DNA from: Branchiostoma floridae
Taxonomy: Eukaryota; Chordata; Leptocardii; Amphioxiformes; Branchiostomatidae
Assembly: GCF_000003815.2 (NCBI RefSeq)
Contig: NC_049987.1
Coordinates: 23,716,425 to 23,780,424 of the forward strand
Reading direction: 5' to 3'
DNA: 64,000 bases
Part shown: piece by piece, positions 10,401 through 25,400 of the stretch
Position numbering within the stretch: the first letter of the stretch is position 1
How the letters are laid out: every line of letters begins with the position of its first letter
Made by a program: the position numbers and the translations under genes
The notes under the pieces: generated by a model
Databases searched by the model: none
The model's input: only the letters and a program-made list of their open reading frames with translations
What the model was told of the DNA's origin: nothing

Positions 10401-13400
10401 CAAATTTAGGAATAGGGCCCTGACTGGTCCCTACACAGGAGCGAATTAAGGAATGGGTTCAAGCACTCGTTGGGAACAGGCGTTCCAACACCAAAAACGC
10501 TCTCCGTCCGCTGGTGTTGAAACGCCTGTTCGACCGCGCACTCCAGAACCCATTCCTTAATTTTCTCATTGACTGATGTCACCACCAAAAGGTTTGCAAA
10601 AAAAAAAGCTGCAGGTCTCCAGACAGGTAGCAGAAGCAAACATATAGAAGCAAATTATTACCCGGATGGTATTGAGGCTACACTTTCCCAAGTGACTTTT
10701 AGTTTCATATTATATAATCATAATCACAGTGTTTTGCCTAGTGGTGGGGTGTTGGTTCTGCAAGTCACAGTCAGTAAGATTTGTTTCACAATTCTCTAGC
10801 AAAGCTGCACGTGGGAATGAACATACGAACATACTTGGAGCTCAGCGGATCTAACTAGTTGAAATTTGATAATCAATGTGTATAGTACACAATTTGTATC
10901 TGGACAAGGCAATAAACTATGGGCTAATTTCAGTATCCACTGGGTACCCACTCCCATTCCTATGAAATGAAACAAAAAGAAGACTATAAGATGCTGACTG
11001 TGCACTCAAAATGGTCCTGTCTTGACACATGATAGTTCAGAAATAGATAGGGATTGCTGTGAAAAATGCTGCTATCTTGCTACCAAAAAGGATGTCTTAG
11101 ATCCGTGTCAACTGTTGGTTCTGGGGCTGGGTATCGGTACAGCGTACCGGTACAAAACCGGTTTTTCTTATTGGACCAGTCCAGCAAAACCGGACCTGAA
11201 AAAATTAGGTGGACCGGATGTTGGACCGATTGGAGAATTAATCGATCATTTTATCAGGCATTCACACGTTTTGGCGCTTGCAGGTGGAAGGAAATAAGAA
11301 GAGTGAAGTAGAGTAGAGTTTATAGTAGTTTCTACTAAGTTTTACAGCCAATCGCACAGGTGCAGTTAGCGTTCTAGGATTTTAAAACGCCAGCATAAGT
11401 CTAATACTCCACCAAACAGATTTCTTTGTTGTAAAATGTACCATTGGTATGAGTCATACTGAATTAGGTCCAGGTTGAGGTCCGGACCTGGACCTGATCA
11501 TCTGGACCTGAACCTGACCTGGACCTGAATTTTCTGTACCGGTACCCAGCCCGAGTTGTTTCCATCATAGCCTGCATGAAAATTCTCACCTCACCTCACC
11601 TCACCTCACCTATATACTGTAAATGCATTTAAGTTCGCGGGGATTTAATTTCGCGGTAGCGGGAACATAGACTTTTCGCGGTGGTTTTAATTTCGCGGTA
11701 GCACCATTCACTGTAGTCTCTTACTATTAAGGAAAAATGTTCGCGGTGGTTTTAAATTCGCGGTGAAGCGGCCGCCGCGAAAACCGCGAACATTAATCCA
11801 CCGCGAACATTTCTGCATTTACAGTATCCCTTGACCTCTGGATGAGTCGTTTGGGCACCATGACTGTTCCAATTGAAATCTACGGAATTGAAATTGTACA
11901 ACGGCCTACAACAAATATGACTGCGCCATTACCAAAATCAATCGCCAGTTGAAAACAGTACCCTTTCCATTTTGCGTGCTTAGGTGAGGGTAAATGTACA
12001 GGGACTGGCACAAAACAGGCATTTCTTGTTGCATTGGGCAGGAAAAACTGACAGGAAAGAGATGATCACTGAGTTACTCGGGTCTGATTATTGATCTTAT
12101 TCAAGTTTTAGAGGAAACAGTTTGAGTTTGATTATTAAACAGCAGCTATGCCAAAGGGGAAAAGGGGGAAGTGTACAGATTGAACATACAGTTTGATACA
12201 CATGATGCAGATGGCAACTTGCACACAGAGACCTCTACAGTACACATGCCTTGCTGTCCAAAATATGATGTACTGCTATATATATAGGTCTGGACCTGGA
12301 CCTGATCCTCTGTACTTGAACCATGGTGTCATCCTGACTGTGGTGTCATTGGTGACCCAGAACCCAGAGGTCCTTGGTTTTAATCCCCTGACATGCCACT
12401 GATGTTGTGCCCTTGGGAAAGGCATTTGACATAATGATTACTTTCCTCACTTCACATAGGTGGAAATGGGTATCTACATGTAAATGTTGTTAAGTACTTT
12501 AGTACATCCCTCTGATAAGAATTCAATGTTAAATGGGGCCCCAGTGTTTAAAAAGGGCCACACCTCATTCATGTTAAAGAACCCACCACACAGAGTAGGT
12601 GTATGATTGGTTACAAGAATACAGTCCAATGGCTGCACCTGCATGGGGCAATTCTTGTATTTGTTGCCTGAATAAGTGCTGCTTGGCAGCTACTCTAGAC
12701 CCTTGCTATTTGCTTATGCCTGCCCTACCAATCGTAAGCTCCTCGGCTCCGAAGATATAGCTAGGCCTACCCAATATTGATAACAACATGTACTTGGATT
12801 TTCTGTACCTGTACCCACTGCTGCGCATGGCTGTACATATAATGATATGGTATCATACAACATGATGATATGCACCAAATCAGTTCTAATTGCTCCATCT
12901 ATCTATGAGATGTTATAGTGTAATATATGGCATATACCTGGGTTGCGATAACATTCAATACTGTAAATGAGACCGGGTGATAAGTTGCACTATCACAACA
13001 ATCTTTATTGATTATTTAATGATACGACAAAAGTAGAGCGACTTTCGTAAAGTCTATCACATGCATATGAGGTTCTACTGTATCACAAGGGCCTCCATAA
13101 AATGCAGTTCACATGTGCCTGGTCAAAAATTCAATTACCGGATTCAAACATTGGAATTGCTGTTGGTACAATTTTGTTAGAGGACACTTCTTGTCAGGAG
13201 TATTTTGCGTTGAAACNNNNNNNNNNNNNNNNNNNNNNNNNNNNNNNNNNNNNNNNNNNNNNNNNNNNNNNNNNNNNNNNNNNNNNNNNNNNNNNNNNNN
13301 NNNNNNNNNNNNNNNNNNNNNNNNNNNNNNNNNNNNNNNNNNNNNNNNNNNNNNNNNNNNNNNNNNNNNNNNNNNNNNNNNNNNNNNNNNNNNNNNNNNN

Positions 13401-16400
13401 NNNNNNNNNNNNNNNNNNNNNNNNNNNNNNNNNNNNNNNNNNNNNNNNNNNNNNNNNNNNNNNNNNNNNNNNNNNNNNNNNNNNNNNNNNNNNNNNNNNN
13501 NNNNNNNNNNNNNNNNNNNNNNNNNNNNNNNNNNNNNNNNNNNNNNNNNNNNNNNNNNNNNNNNNNNNNNNNNNNNNNNNNNNNNNNNNNNNNNNNNNNN
13601 NNNNNNNNNNNNNNNNNNNNNNNNNNNNNNNNNNNNNNNNNNNNNNNNNNNNNNNNNNNNNNNNNNNNNNNNNNNNNNNNNNNNNNNNNNNNNNNNNNNN
13701 NNNNNNNNNNNNNNNNNNNNNNNNNNNNNNNNNNNNNNNNNNNNNNNNNNNNNNNNNNNNNNNNNNNNNNNNNNNNNNNNNNNNNNNNNNNNNNNNNNNN
13801 NNNNNNNNNNNNNNNNNNNNNNNNNNNNNNNNNNNNNNNNNNNNNNNNNNNNNNNNNNNNNNNNNNNNNNNNNNNNNNNNNNNNNNNNNNNNNNNNNNNN
13901 NNATGTTGATGTATAGATGGGTATTGTATACTTTATCCACACAGGAGTAACTGTACTTTCTGTGACTTTTGTATGATGCAGCAATTTTGATTGATTCTAT
14001 GATTGCTTGCAGTTAGAAGCAATGTTGGAGCAGTGTCAGAACAGTCATAGCTGTAACTTTCCTGTAGGGCTGTGGACCTAAATACCTGTACTTGTATAGT
14101 CTGAACTGTACCTGTAAAATTGACGAGGTAATGGCCTGGACCTGTTCCTGTACCTAAACAAACTAAAGAACTTCAATATTGACATGGTTGTTAACTATCT
14201 TATACCTTTCAATGAAGTGGGCAGCACCTCCTCCTGTCTGAGAGAAAAGGTCACTTCAGCTTCAATTGTATTTGTGTTTATCTCTAGAATTGCATCTGTA
14301 GACGTTGATATGTGCACCTGTAGACAGCTGCCAGCTATACTGCATGGGTCCCTCTAATGGTTGTATCCAAAACTCTGAGTGACAGTAATCCAAAACAGTG
14401 ATTCTACTAGTTAATCATGGTCAATACTGACTGAAGGAAGCATGCGGATGAACCAGCACCTTATAACATAAGTTATAGACTTAATATTGTCAGGCAATGG
14501 CTGGAATTGTCTGAGGTGTCTAACCAGTAATGTACATATACATAATTGATGTGAGCGTCCAACAACAGATTGTTGGAGACTGTTGGAGGTGGGGCCTAAC
14601 ATTTTTTAAATTATATTTGCATAGCTCGATGATCTGTATACTTGGTCAGTACTGTGCAGGTAACATATGAATGGCTTGATGATCTGTATACGAGGTCAGT
14701 ACTAGTACTATACTGTACTGTATAGTACTAGCACTGACCTCGTATATACAGACCAGCAAGTAGTACAGGTAACATATAGATGGCTTGCTGGTCTGTATAC
14801 CAGGTCAGTACTGTACAGGTAACATACAAATGGCTTGATGATCTGTATACCAGGTCAGTACTATACAGGTAACATATGGATGGCTTGCTGGTCTGTTAAT
14901 AATATCAGAGGTCAGTACTACACATATGGATGGCTTGCTGGTCTGTATACCAGGTTAGTACTACACATATGGATGGCTTGCTGGTCCTTATACCAGGTCA
15001 GTACTACACATATGGATGGCTTGCTGGTCTGTATACCAGGTCAGTACTACACATATGGATGGCTTGCTGGTCTGTATACCAGGTCAGTACTACACATATG
15101 GATGGCTTGCTGGTCCTTATACCAGGTCAGTACTACGTATACGCATATAGATGGCTTGCTGTTCTGTATACCAGGTCAGTACTACGCATGTGGATGGCTT
15201 GCTGGTCTGTATACCACTGGTTAGTACTACGCATATGGATGGCTTGCTGGTCTGTATACCAGGTTAGTACTACACATATTGATGGCTTGCTGGTCTGTAT
15301 ACCATGTCCAGGTCAGTACTACACATATGGATGGCTTGCTGGTCCTTATACCAGGTTAGTACTACACATATCAGGGCTTGCTGGTCTGTATACCAGGTCA
15401 GTACTACACATATGACTTGCTTGCTGGTCTGTATACCAGGTTAGTACTACACATATGGATGGCTTGCTGGTCCTTATACCAGGTTAGTACTACACATATG
15501 GATGGCTTGCTGGTCCTTATAGTTATACCAGNNNNNNNNNNNNNNNNNNNNNNNNNNNNNNNNNNNNNNNNNNNNNNNNNNNNNNNNNNNNNNNNNNNNN
15601 NNNNNNNNNNNNNNNNNNNNNNNNNNNNNNNNNNNNNNNNNNNNNNNNNNNNNNNNNNNNNNNNNNNNNNNNNNNNNNNNNNNNNNNNNNNNNNNNNNNN
15701 NNNNNNNNNNNNNNNNNNNNNNNNCTGTATATACGGTACATGTAAGTACTGTACAGGTAAGACGTGCATGGCTTGTTGGTCTTGATACCCAGTAAGTACC
15801 GTACAGGTAATGTATGCATTGTTGGTCTGGATACCCAGTAAGGTACCATACAGGTGAAATTTATATGGTTCCTTGATCTAGTTAGACACCAGCTAAAGTA
15901 CCAAACAGTTAATATTTGTTTTGGTCTAGAGAGGGGTTAGGTAAGGTACATGTATTTTATTGGTTCATCACATAATTTACAAGTATGAGAACAAGGTAAA
16001 TGGTCTTGACATCTCCATGGGTGTTACATGTTTGACAATCACTGAGAACATTTTTTTATTTTTTTTTTCAGTTCATTGATGTCTGGAAATGTGAACTGGC
16101 AGAAGTAGGGAAGCTGATTCCACAGCTGAAGATGAAGCTCATCATGCATCACTGCTGTCCGTTTGTATAGAGTCAACATCCTTGGTCTGACTGAAGACTA
16201 CATGGCATATAGAAAAATATGACATTGTCAGGTAGATTGGTTGAAAATACGGTGTCCTGATGAATTGTAGAATGTTTCCGAATAAGTCTCCTGACTAAAG
16301 CATATACTTGTCGTGAATGTACAATGTACATGTATTTTGTATTTATATGTAGCACAATAAGTCTGCTAATACTAAGTGTTATGTGAGTTTGCTTCTCCGA

Positions 16401-19400
16401 TTGGAGTACCGCATATACCTGTATTTTTCGACAGTTTGATATGCAATTAAAAAAAAAACTGATCAAAACTAAACTACACCTGATAACTCTATTGTTTCAA
16501 ATTTCTTTTGTGTGCAGTGTGTCCTAATTATAGGTTCATATTTCGATGATGCCTGAAAATATACATCCTTGATCTGTACATCTGCAATCACTGTATATAT
16601 GTAAAAGTTTGGGACCGAATCTGTAAGCAGCTAGACCTACATTTGTGTATATAGCTANNNNNNNNNNNNNNNNNNNNNNNNNNNNNNNNNNNNNNNNNNN
16701 NNNNNNNNNNNNNNNNNNNNNNNNNNNNNNNNNNNNNNNNNNNNNNNNNNNNNNNNNTGTTAATAAAAGAGCCTGTCATTCATGCATTTTCATATCATAG
16801 ACTCTGATTGGGCGGAATCATTTTGTTTTATTTCAAAGATATTGGTGGATTGGCCTATTGTCATCATTGATTCACTTTATCCATGTTATCTGTATTGTGT
16901 TTGTGAGCTTATGTGTATACATGTGTGTGGAGGATGGGTCAGATTACCTGACCTGATTCTGAAAGTCAAACAAAACTGAACAAAGTATAATATATCAACA
17001 TTTTTATCCAGATATCCTAGTGGGCAAAAAGGGGTTGAATAAAGTAAATCTGATTGCCTCAATCAAATATGACATGACTCTCTTCTATCTGTACCTGTTG
17101 GTCCTGTTTTAGGACAATAAATTTCTTACTTTCCTGACTTAACCATGAACTTGGTATCAGATGGAAAAAATTGTGCAACATTCAAATACATTTAACTATT
17201 GGTTTGACTTGAGAATCTTCTCACCAAGAAACCCTTACAGTCATTATACTAGTTTAATAAACCCAAACGTGTCAACTAGACATTTTGAGGTTTCGGATCT
17301 GAGCTCAAACCTCTGGATCTAAACCTGGTACCAGTGTTTTGAAAACCTGCGGAGGTGAGTTGGGCGATGTCCCATGTATTAGAAACCACTGATTGCCAAG
17401 TTACCCCGTGACAAGAAACTTGATACTAATCCATGATAGCAATTTACATTATTACTTCGTAAGCATTTATGAATATTTCAGCCAAATTTGAAAGAAATAC
17501 GATTCTAATACGAGACATGAAATCTACACCATCCATAGTCCGCATGCATTCTTCTGAGTTGATAGGAACCACAGATGTACTGTAGTGCGGCATTCCTTAT
17601 CATACAATAATAATATTTAATTTTTCTTTCTNNNNNNNNNNNNNNNNNNNNNNNNNNNNNNNNNNNNNNNNNNNNNNNNNNNNNNNNNNNNNNNNNNNNN
17701 NNNNNNNNNNNNNNNNNNNNNNNNNNNNNNNNNNNNNNNNNNNNNNNNNNNNNNNNNNNNNNNNNNNNNNNNNNNNNNNNNNNNNNNNNNNNNNNNNNNN
17801 NNNNNNNNNNNNNNNNNNNNNNNNNNNNNNNNNNNNNNNNNNNNNNNNNNNNNNNNNNNNNNNNNNNNNNNNNNNNTAAACACTTCGTTTGTGAGTGGTT
17901 ACACTATGTATTTTAACTTTGACCACCTTGAATACAATATACATCCTAACCCTAACCCAAGCAATTAGAGTTAGGGATTAAAGACTCATATCTCCACAAC
18001 AAAGCATGCAATTTCAAAACGGATTTCAGATTACAAGTACCCACAAAAAGACCTTTCTAATAATACCAATTTCGACCGCCTTGAATACAATGTATACCCT
18101 AACCCTAGCCCTTACCGTAACCCTAGCCATAACCCTAACCCTAGCAATTAGGGTTAGGGGAGCAAGGGGATTAAACACTCATATCTCCGCAACAGAGAAC
18201 GCAATTTCAAAACAGATTTCAAGTACCCACCAAAAGACCTTTCTAATCATACCAAGTTTGACCGCCTTGAATACAATGTATACCCTAACCCTAGCCCTAA
18301 CTCTGACCCTAGCCCTAACCCTAACCCTAACCCTAGCAATTAAGGTTAGGGGACCAAGGGGATTAAACACTCATATCTCCGCAACAGAGAACGCAATTTC
18401 AAAACGAATTTCAGATTACAAGTACCCACCAAAAGACCTTTCTAATCATACCAAGTTTTACCGCCTTGAATACAATGTATACCCTAACCCTAGCCCTTAC
18501 CATAACCCTAGCCCTAACCCTAACCCTTACCGTAACCCTAACCCTAACGCTAACCCTAGCAATTAGGGTTAGGGATTAAACACTCATATCTCCGCAACAG
18601 AGAACGCAATTTCAAAACGGATTTCAGATTACAAGTACCCATCAAAAGACCTTTCTAATCATACCAAGTTTTACCGCCTTGAATACAATGTATACCCTAA
18701 CCCTAGCCCTTACCGTAACCCTAGCCCTAACCCTAACCCTAGCAATTAGGTTAGGGGAGCAAGGGGATTAAACACTCATATCTCCGCAACAGAGAACGCA
18801 ATTTCAAAACGGATTTCAGATTACAAGTACCCACCAAAAGACCTTTCTAATCATACCAAGTTTGACCGCCTTGAATACAATGTATACCCTAACCCTTACG
18901 TACCCTAGCCATAACCCTAACCCTAGCCCTTACCGTAACCCTAACCCTAACCCTAGCAATTAGGGTTAGGGATTAAACACTCATATCTCCGCAACAGAGA
19001 AAGCAGTTTCAAAACGGATTTCAGATTACAAGTACCCACAAAAAGACCTTTCTAATCATACCAATTTCGACCGCCTTGAATATAATGTATACCCTAACCC
19101 TAGCCCTAACCCTAACCCTAACCCTTACCCTAACCCTAGCAATTAGGGTTAGGGATTAAACACTCATATCTCCGCAACAGAGAAAGCAATTTCAAAACGG
19201 ATTTCAGATTACAAGTACCCACCAAAAGACCTTTCTAATCATACCAAGTTTGACCGCCTTGAATACAATGTATACCCTAACCCTAGCCCTTACCGTAACC
19301 CTAGCCCTAACTCTGACCCTAGCCCTAACCCTAACCCTAACCCTAGCAATTAGGGTTAGGGATGAAACACTCATATCTATGCAACAGAGAACGCAATTTC

Positions 19401-22400
19401 AAAACGGATTTCAGATTACAAGTACCCACCAAAAGACCTTTCTAATCATACCAAGTTTGACCGCCTTGAATACACTATAGCCCCAACCTTAGCAATTATG
19501 GTTACGGCAAAATGAAGGCGCGCTCCGCCGCAATGTTTCACATGGACATTTCTAGTTCGATTTTAACCTTACATGATGGACGGGTGTTTTCCTTCATAAG
19601 ACGAAGAAGAAGAAATATTTGTCAGAGAAATTTTCACCACGATAGGCTAATATGGTGATCTATATGCCCCTTTGTAAGTTATGATCTCCCGTCAATCTAC
19701 TTTAAGATATAAGCAATTGATCTTTCTTCATTTTTGCCCGAACTATACCTGTACAGCACCGTTACGATTCCCTTTATTTTTATCGAGTTTAAGATTCTTC
19801 TATTCACCAATAATGATTTGCACAATTAGCAAGCATAGGTATGTTGATATTCCAATTGTGAAATCGCCTTCAGAAAGCGTTTTGATGAATATATTCATAA
19901 GCAACAAAAAGAATTATATACATTAGCGATAGTCTATTACTAGCTAGCGACATTTAGCGGTACTGCAGAATGTGCCCAAGCGTGGTGTGTCATCAACGTA
20001 TTCGGGCGAGTTTTGAAGCCTACTCAATTATGATGATCAACAGTATGAGTAATAATTTCATTAATTTTTTTCAAGTCTTTTCATGTAATTTGAACAACTG
20101 AAATGACTTCATTTATTTAAGTCCAGTTATGGAAAACAATAGAATCATTCAATTTCCTGATTGATTATGCAAATCAAGTCCTCATTTGCATAATATGTAA
20201 ATCANNNNNNNNNNNNNNNNNNNNNNNNNNNNNNNNNNNNNNNNNNNNNNNNNNNNNNNNNNNNNNNNNNNNNNNNNNNNNNNNNNNNNNNNNNNNNNNN
20301 NNNNNNNNNNNNNNNNNNNNNNNNNNNNNNNNNNNNNNNNNNNNNNNNNNNNNNNNNNNNNNNNNNNNNNNNNNNNNNNNNNNNNNNNNNNNNNNNNNNN
20401 NNNNNNNNNNNNNNNNNNNNNNNNNNNNNNNNNNNNNNNNNNNNNNNNNNNNNNNNNNNNNNNNNNNNNNNNNNNNNNNNNNNNNNNNNNNNNNNNNNNN
20501 NNNNNNNNNNNNNNNNNNNNNNNNNNNNNNNNNNNNNNNNNNNNNNNNNNNNNNNNNNNNNNNNNNNNNNNNNNNTATCAAGTATGAATTCGTAAACTTA
20601 TACCTATCAAGTATGAAACCAATCCAGCCAGCCGTTATCTTCTTTACACACACACACACACAAAGACTAAGTAAAAATATAACCTCCCTGAATATACCAA
20701 ACGTTTTGTTGATTAGAAGAGACATCACATTAAAACAACACTTTAAAGTAATTTGTAATGTCAGTTCATTCAGTGTCACTTATGCAAAAACTGTCAAACT
20801 TCAAAACTACGCATGTGGTGGCTTTGTTTTGAGCCCTTACATCACCATGGTAAGTTAACCAACCTGATTCATCCTTAAATAAGGAATCTTGATGATGACT
20901 GCTTACCTGCCCTAAAACTATGGACTCATAAAGCTGATGACTCACAGTGTTTATCAAGACCACTGTTTATTAAATGATGACTTGATTGTAAAGTAAAGCT
21001 TGACAAAAGGGATCCAATACTTGTAAAAGAAAAGGCAACACTTTTCATACAAATGGATATAATCCTTGCACATCCTTGCAAATACTTTATGTTTTGTATA
21101 CATTTGCAAATAAGGAAAATTCATGAATTGCAGTTATGTAAGAAACTGATATGGAAAAATAGATCAATCCAGATTATTCAGATTATCTTCACACAAAACA
21201 AAAGCAAAATAAAAGCTTCTTAACCATCAATTCCCTGTTCTTGTTACCACTATCATCATGTGAGTGGCAATATTGCATAGCAAGACTGACACACTAGGCC
21301 TCATCACATACATCTTACAAATGTACGTTGACAGTGACCTCATACATGTGTGTACATGGTGAAAAGCACTGCACTATAAACATGTTACGCTGGGTTTCAA
21401 AATCAATTCATCAGAAACTGCTCATATACCTATTTTTGACAGAGTATCTGAAACACACAGATCCATAAATAGTATAATGATTCTATCCTTCCCTATAGTT
21501 GCCTTGCATTCTAAGGCTGTTCAAAGGAACAGAACATCAGAAAGTTACTGCTCCCTTTTCAATCAGTCATGCTTAAATGGACAAGTACGATTACTGACAG
21601 CATATATATTTATGGTATATAATGCAAGTTACTGTAATTGATATGCAAAATAGTTTCTCACAACATTGCATTAATGGTGATACGTGAGGTATTTTGTATC
21701 TGCAATCCAAAGAGCATCTGAATCTGATTTATTAATAATGGCATTCTAACAATTACAGACACATCACACTGCATATTGTTTAATCTATATACACTTATAC
21801 CAGTTGCTTAACTTTCTACAGTACAGACTGCACCTCCACATTTTTTTCTAAAGTAGGACCTGGCTGGTGTTCATGGATGACTCCTCCATGCAGAAACAGG
21901 TTAATCCATTACTGCATAATCAGCTTCTCGTCTGCTGTCATCCCATGTGTACAGATAAGACACTGGTGGCCTGACTGGGTTGAGTATCATCAGCACCTAT
22001 AGCATGTGCAACACAAAAATGTATATCAGTTGTGATGGACATGATTCAGTTGTCATAGACATGAATGTGGTGTAACAGAGCTGACTGTATTACATTATTC
22101 TTGGAGCTTATGGTAGACATAAAATGTATCAGATTAGAATTAGTATCTGTGATCTATGACAACAACAAAGACCTGCCAGTGTAAATACACTACTGAGATG
22201 TATCAATTTTCGTCTGTACTGTAGGCAGTCGTAACTTAAGCTTTTGACATTGTCCTGTGATTCATCGAACACACACACACACACACAAACACACAAACAC
22301 ACATTTGCACACACATGAACACAAGCACGCACAAACACACATACTCACACAAACACGCACGAACACACACACACACTCACAAACACACTGACACAAACAC

Positions 22401-25400
22401 GCATTCGCACACACATGTGCACATGCACGCACAAACACACTCACAAACACACACACACCTGTGCACACACACATGAACACACACATGCACAAATACACAC
22501 TCACAAACACACCCAAACACACACAGGCACACATACACACACACACACACACACGTATGCACAAACACACACACTCACAAACACACACACACACAAACAC
22601 ACTGACACACACACACCCCTGTTCACACACAGACATGCAGACATGCACATGCACGCACAAACACACTCACAGACACACACACAAACACGTTCACACATAT
22701 ATGCAAACACACACACATGCAGACACACACACACATACACACAAACACACTGACACACACACATGCAAACACACACACATGCACACATACATACACACAC
22801 TCACCCAGCCAGCCACACACTCACAGACGCACACACACATACACGCACATGTGCGCACACACAGATACACTAACTCACTCACACACATACACGTACAGAC
22901 ACAGATACACTCTCAGACACACACACACACACACATTCGTGCACATACACATGCACACACTCACATAGCCACACACAATGACACACATATTCACACAAAC
23001 ACGCACAAGCATGTGCATGTGCACACACTCTTAGGCCTAGGAAAAAAAATGTTGTGTTTCCTGTTTCAGCCCTGAAAAAATTAGGGTCGGTAGGTAGGGA
23101 TTATCTTTTTTTTTTCTTGTATTCTTTTTTTAGGCTGGCCAAAACTCTAGTGATACATATTTCAATACAGTTGAACAAAGTAAACTGAAATGCATGCGGA
23201 CACTTGTCTTTTAATGTCAAACTTTAATTCTGTGCGTGATAGATACATTCATCCTTCATTAGACAGGACAAGCAGTGTTTTACTTCAATAGGAAGCAGGC
23301 TGATTAAAAATTCTAAGTGGAAGCTATGTGACTCCACTGCCCACCCCCCAAAAAAGTCTAGGGTCGGCAGGTTTTTTTAGGGTAGGTAGGGAAACAGGAA
23401 ACACAACATTTTTTTTCCTAGGCCTTATTTACACAAAAACATGCACACTGTATATAGATAAACGCACATGATACATATACACACTCGTATTTCATTGAAT
23501 GGGCACAAAGGTGCATAATAATGCGTATGACTAGCAAGTTATTAAAAAGGATTATAGTCAGTGTATTTTGATCTACTTCTGCTTGATAAAGTAATCATAT
23601 TGATAGTTATTGTCAAATTTATGGCTTGGTACAAAAAACTTGACTTCACTATGAAATCAACATGGTCATGAAGACTTGGTATTCTATGGATATCTAAAAC
23701 TAAAGAATGGTATACAGTACACTGAACAATAGATTCTTCATGTTTGTTCATTTGCAACTACTTTGACTTTGGTACTGTCTTTGTCATTCGATCTTCTTGC
23801 AATTTGTAGCAATTTGCTTATTTTTGCAGCAGCTTTTTAATTTTTCTTTGGGGGGGGGGATTACATTGATGCAGGCAGATCAGATATTTACCCACCATAC
23901 AATCGAATAGACCTGACCTGAGTACATAACGCACCCAGTATTTCAGGCAAAAGGGATACCTTATCAGTTATCAGATATCTACACTAAATCTAGTATTCCT
24001 GATTTTTACTGTGAAATTGAGTTTAAGAAGCTTGTTCCTGCATGTTATAGAATTACATTAGTGACCAGTAAGTTGGGATTGGCTCAGGCACCGGTACAAG
24101 TACATTACTTAGTAATCAGTCACAGAGGTTTATAGGTACAGGTCCAGATGTTTACCTGAACAAGTTCACAAGGTAAACTGTGGCTTTCATTGAGGGCAGG
24201 GACAGGAATAAACAGTGAACAAAATGTTATCTAGGCTTCATGTATCATATGCTGAGAACATGTGCTTAATGGATGTCTGTATGTATGGAGAATCTCAAAA
24301 CAAAGATGGTCCTGATTTCAATGCTTATATTCAAATGTTTCGATCTTTTTGCAGTGCTAAGTTTTATCTTTGTGGTAGGAATACCATGCTTTTGGTAACA
24401 TAATAAGAAAAAAGTTTGTACTTAAGTTAAGTGTAAGTCTATTCATGAGCAGGTAGAGTAATTGGTATATAGATGCATATTGATATCCAGTATTTTGGAC
24501 CAGTCTACGTGACTCTACCAACATGATTTTCTGGGTACTGTAACCAGTACCTGTACTGGTAAACATTCCCACAGGAGTATGCACCTAATGTCCATCTTCA
24601 AGTTGGAGATTCGGTCCATATCATACGGCGGCGTAATGTACGATAAATGACCTGCCCTGAGGTGTATACGGTGCCATAATTCATGGCGGTTCCTATAACC
24701 AACGAATGAAGCGACCGAGTCGGAGTAGGAAAGCGGGTCATTAACTTTATTATCATATAGAAATTGTCATATATCTAGACATGAAGACTCCGAAGAGCGC
24801 ATTACATTACATACATTGTAACGTTAGCCCATAGACGAGATCCAGTGTGTTCGTCCGGCCCTTTTTCTTGCTGGCCGGGGTGGATTCTTGCTCTCCCTAC
24901 CTTTCGAAACGTCTTACCTATGTAGCTTGGCGATAAAATCTCACCAACACTCCCTGCACCTTGCGTTTACAGTTTGGGATCTATCTATATGTACTACAAA
25001 CGCGTCCGAACTGCCGCCATTTTGTTCACTCATTGTGGCTCTGTTCCAAGGGTTGTAAAATCTTCTACTGACAAATCATGTACTCTAGCTACAGCACTCT
25101 GTGAACGAGACCTATGCCAGTATTTTTGGACCAATGGGAACCTTGGAAAAAGCAGGTGGGTATGGTCTCATAACCACCTGGTTTATGGGGGAAAGGGAGC
25201 CTTCTGATTGGTCCACGGCGCCTGGCTATATGATTATACTATCAAAGCCGGCCAAAAAGGTTAGCTTGCCAAATTGAGACCATTGGCCCTTACAGTGGGT
25301 TTCATACTACATGTATATTATCATAAAGCCAGGAGGCGTGGACCAATCAGGAGACTCTCCATAACCCAGGTCATTAATATCCCATATACTACCCGCTTTT

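Larger units (their letters stand above)
16171..17936. other. Intron 2 interior with two gaps
   Basis: AT-rich sequence with N at 16658-16757 (100) and 17632-17876 (245). No coding or repeat structure could be supported. Confidence 0.4.

Noticed and set aside
13102-13984. Open frames of 250-290 codons on both strands
   Set aside because: Nearly all of their length is N; no sequence supports them.
14835-15415. Trp/Tyr-rich repeat protein (129-161 codons)
   Set aside because: Read-through of the 43-bp satellite; frame changes with every unit.
14625-15850. CRISPR array suggested by regular short repeats
   Set aside because: Units follow each other directly without unique spacers, and the DNA is animal.
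18006-18566. Leu/Thr-Leu-rich frames of up to 186 codons
   Set aside because: Translations of telomere-like CCCTAA tracts in the satellite.
22262-23075. Long Cys/Val-rich and His/Thr-rich open frames on both strands
   Set aside because: They are translations of an ACAC/GTGT low-complexity tract; all frames are open for that reason.
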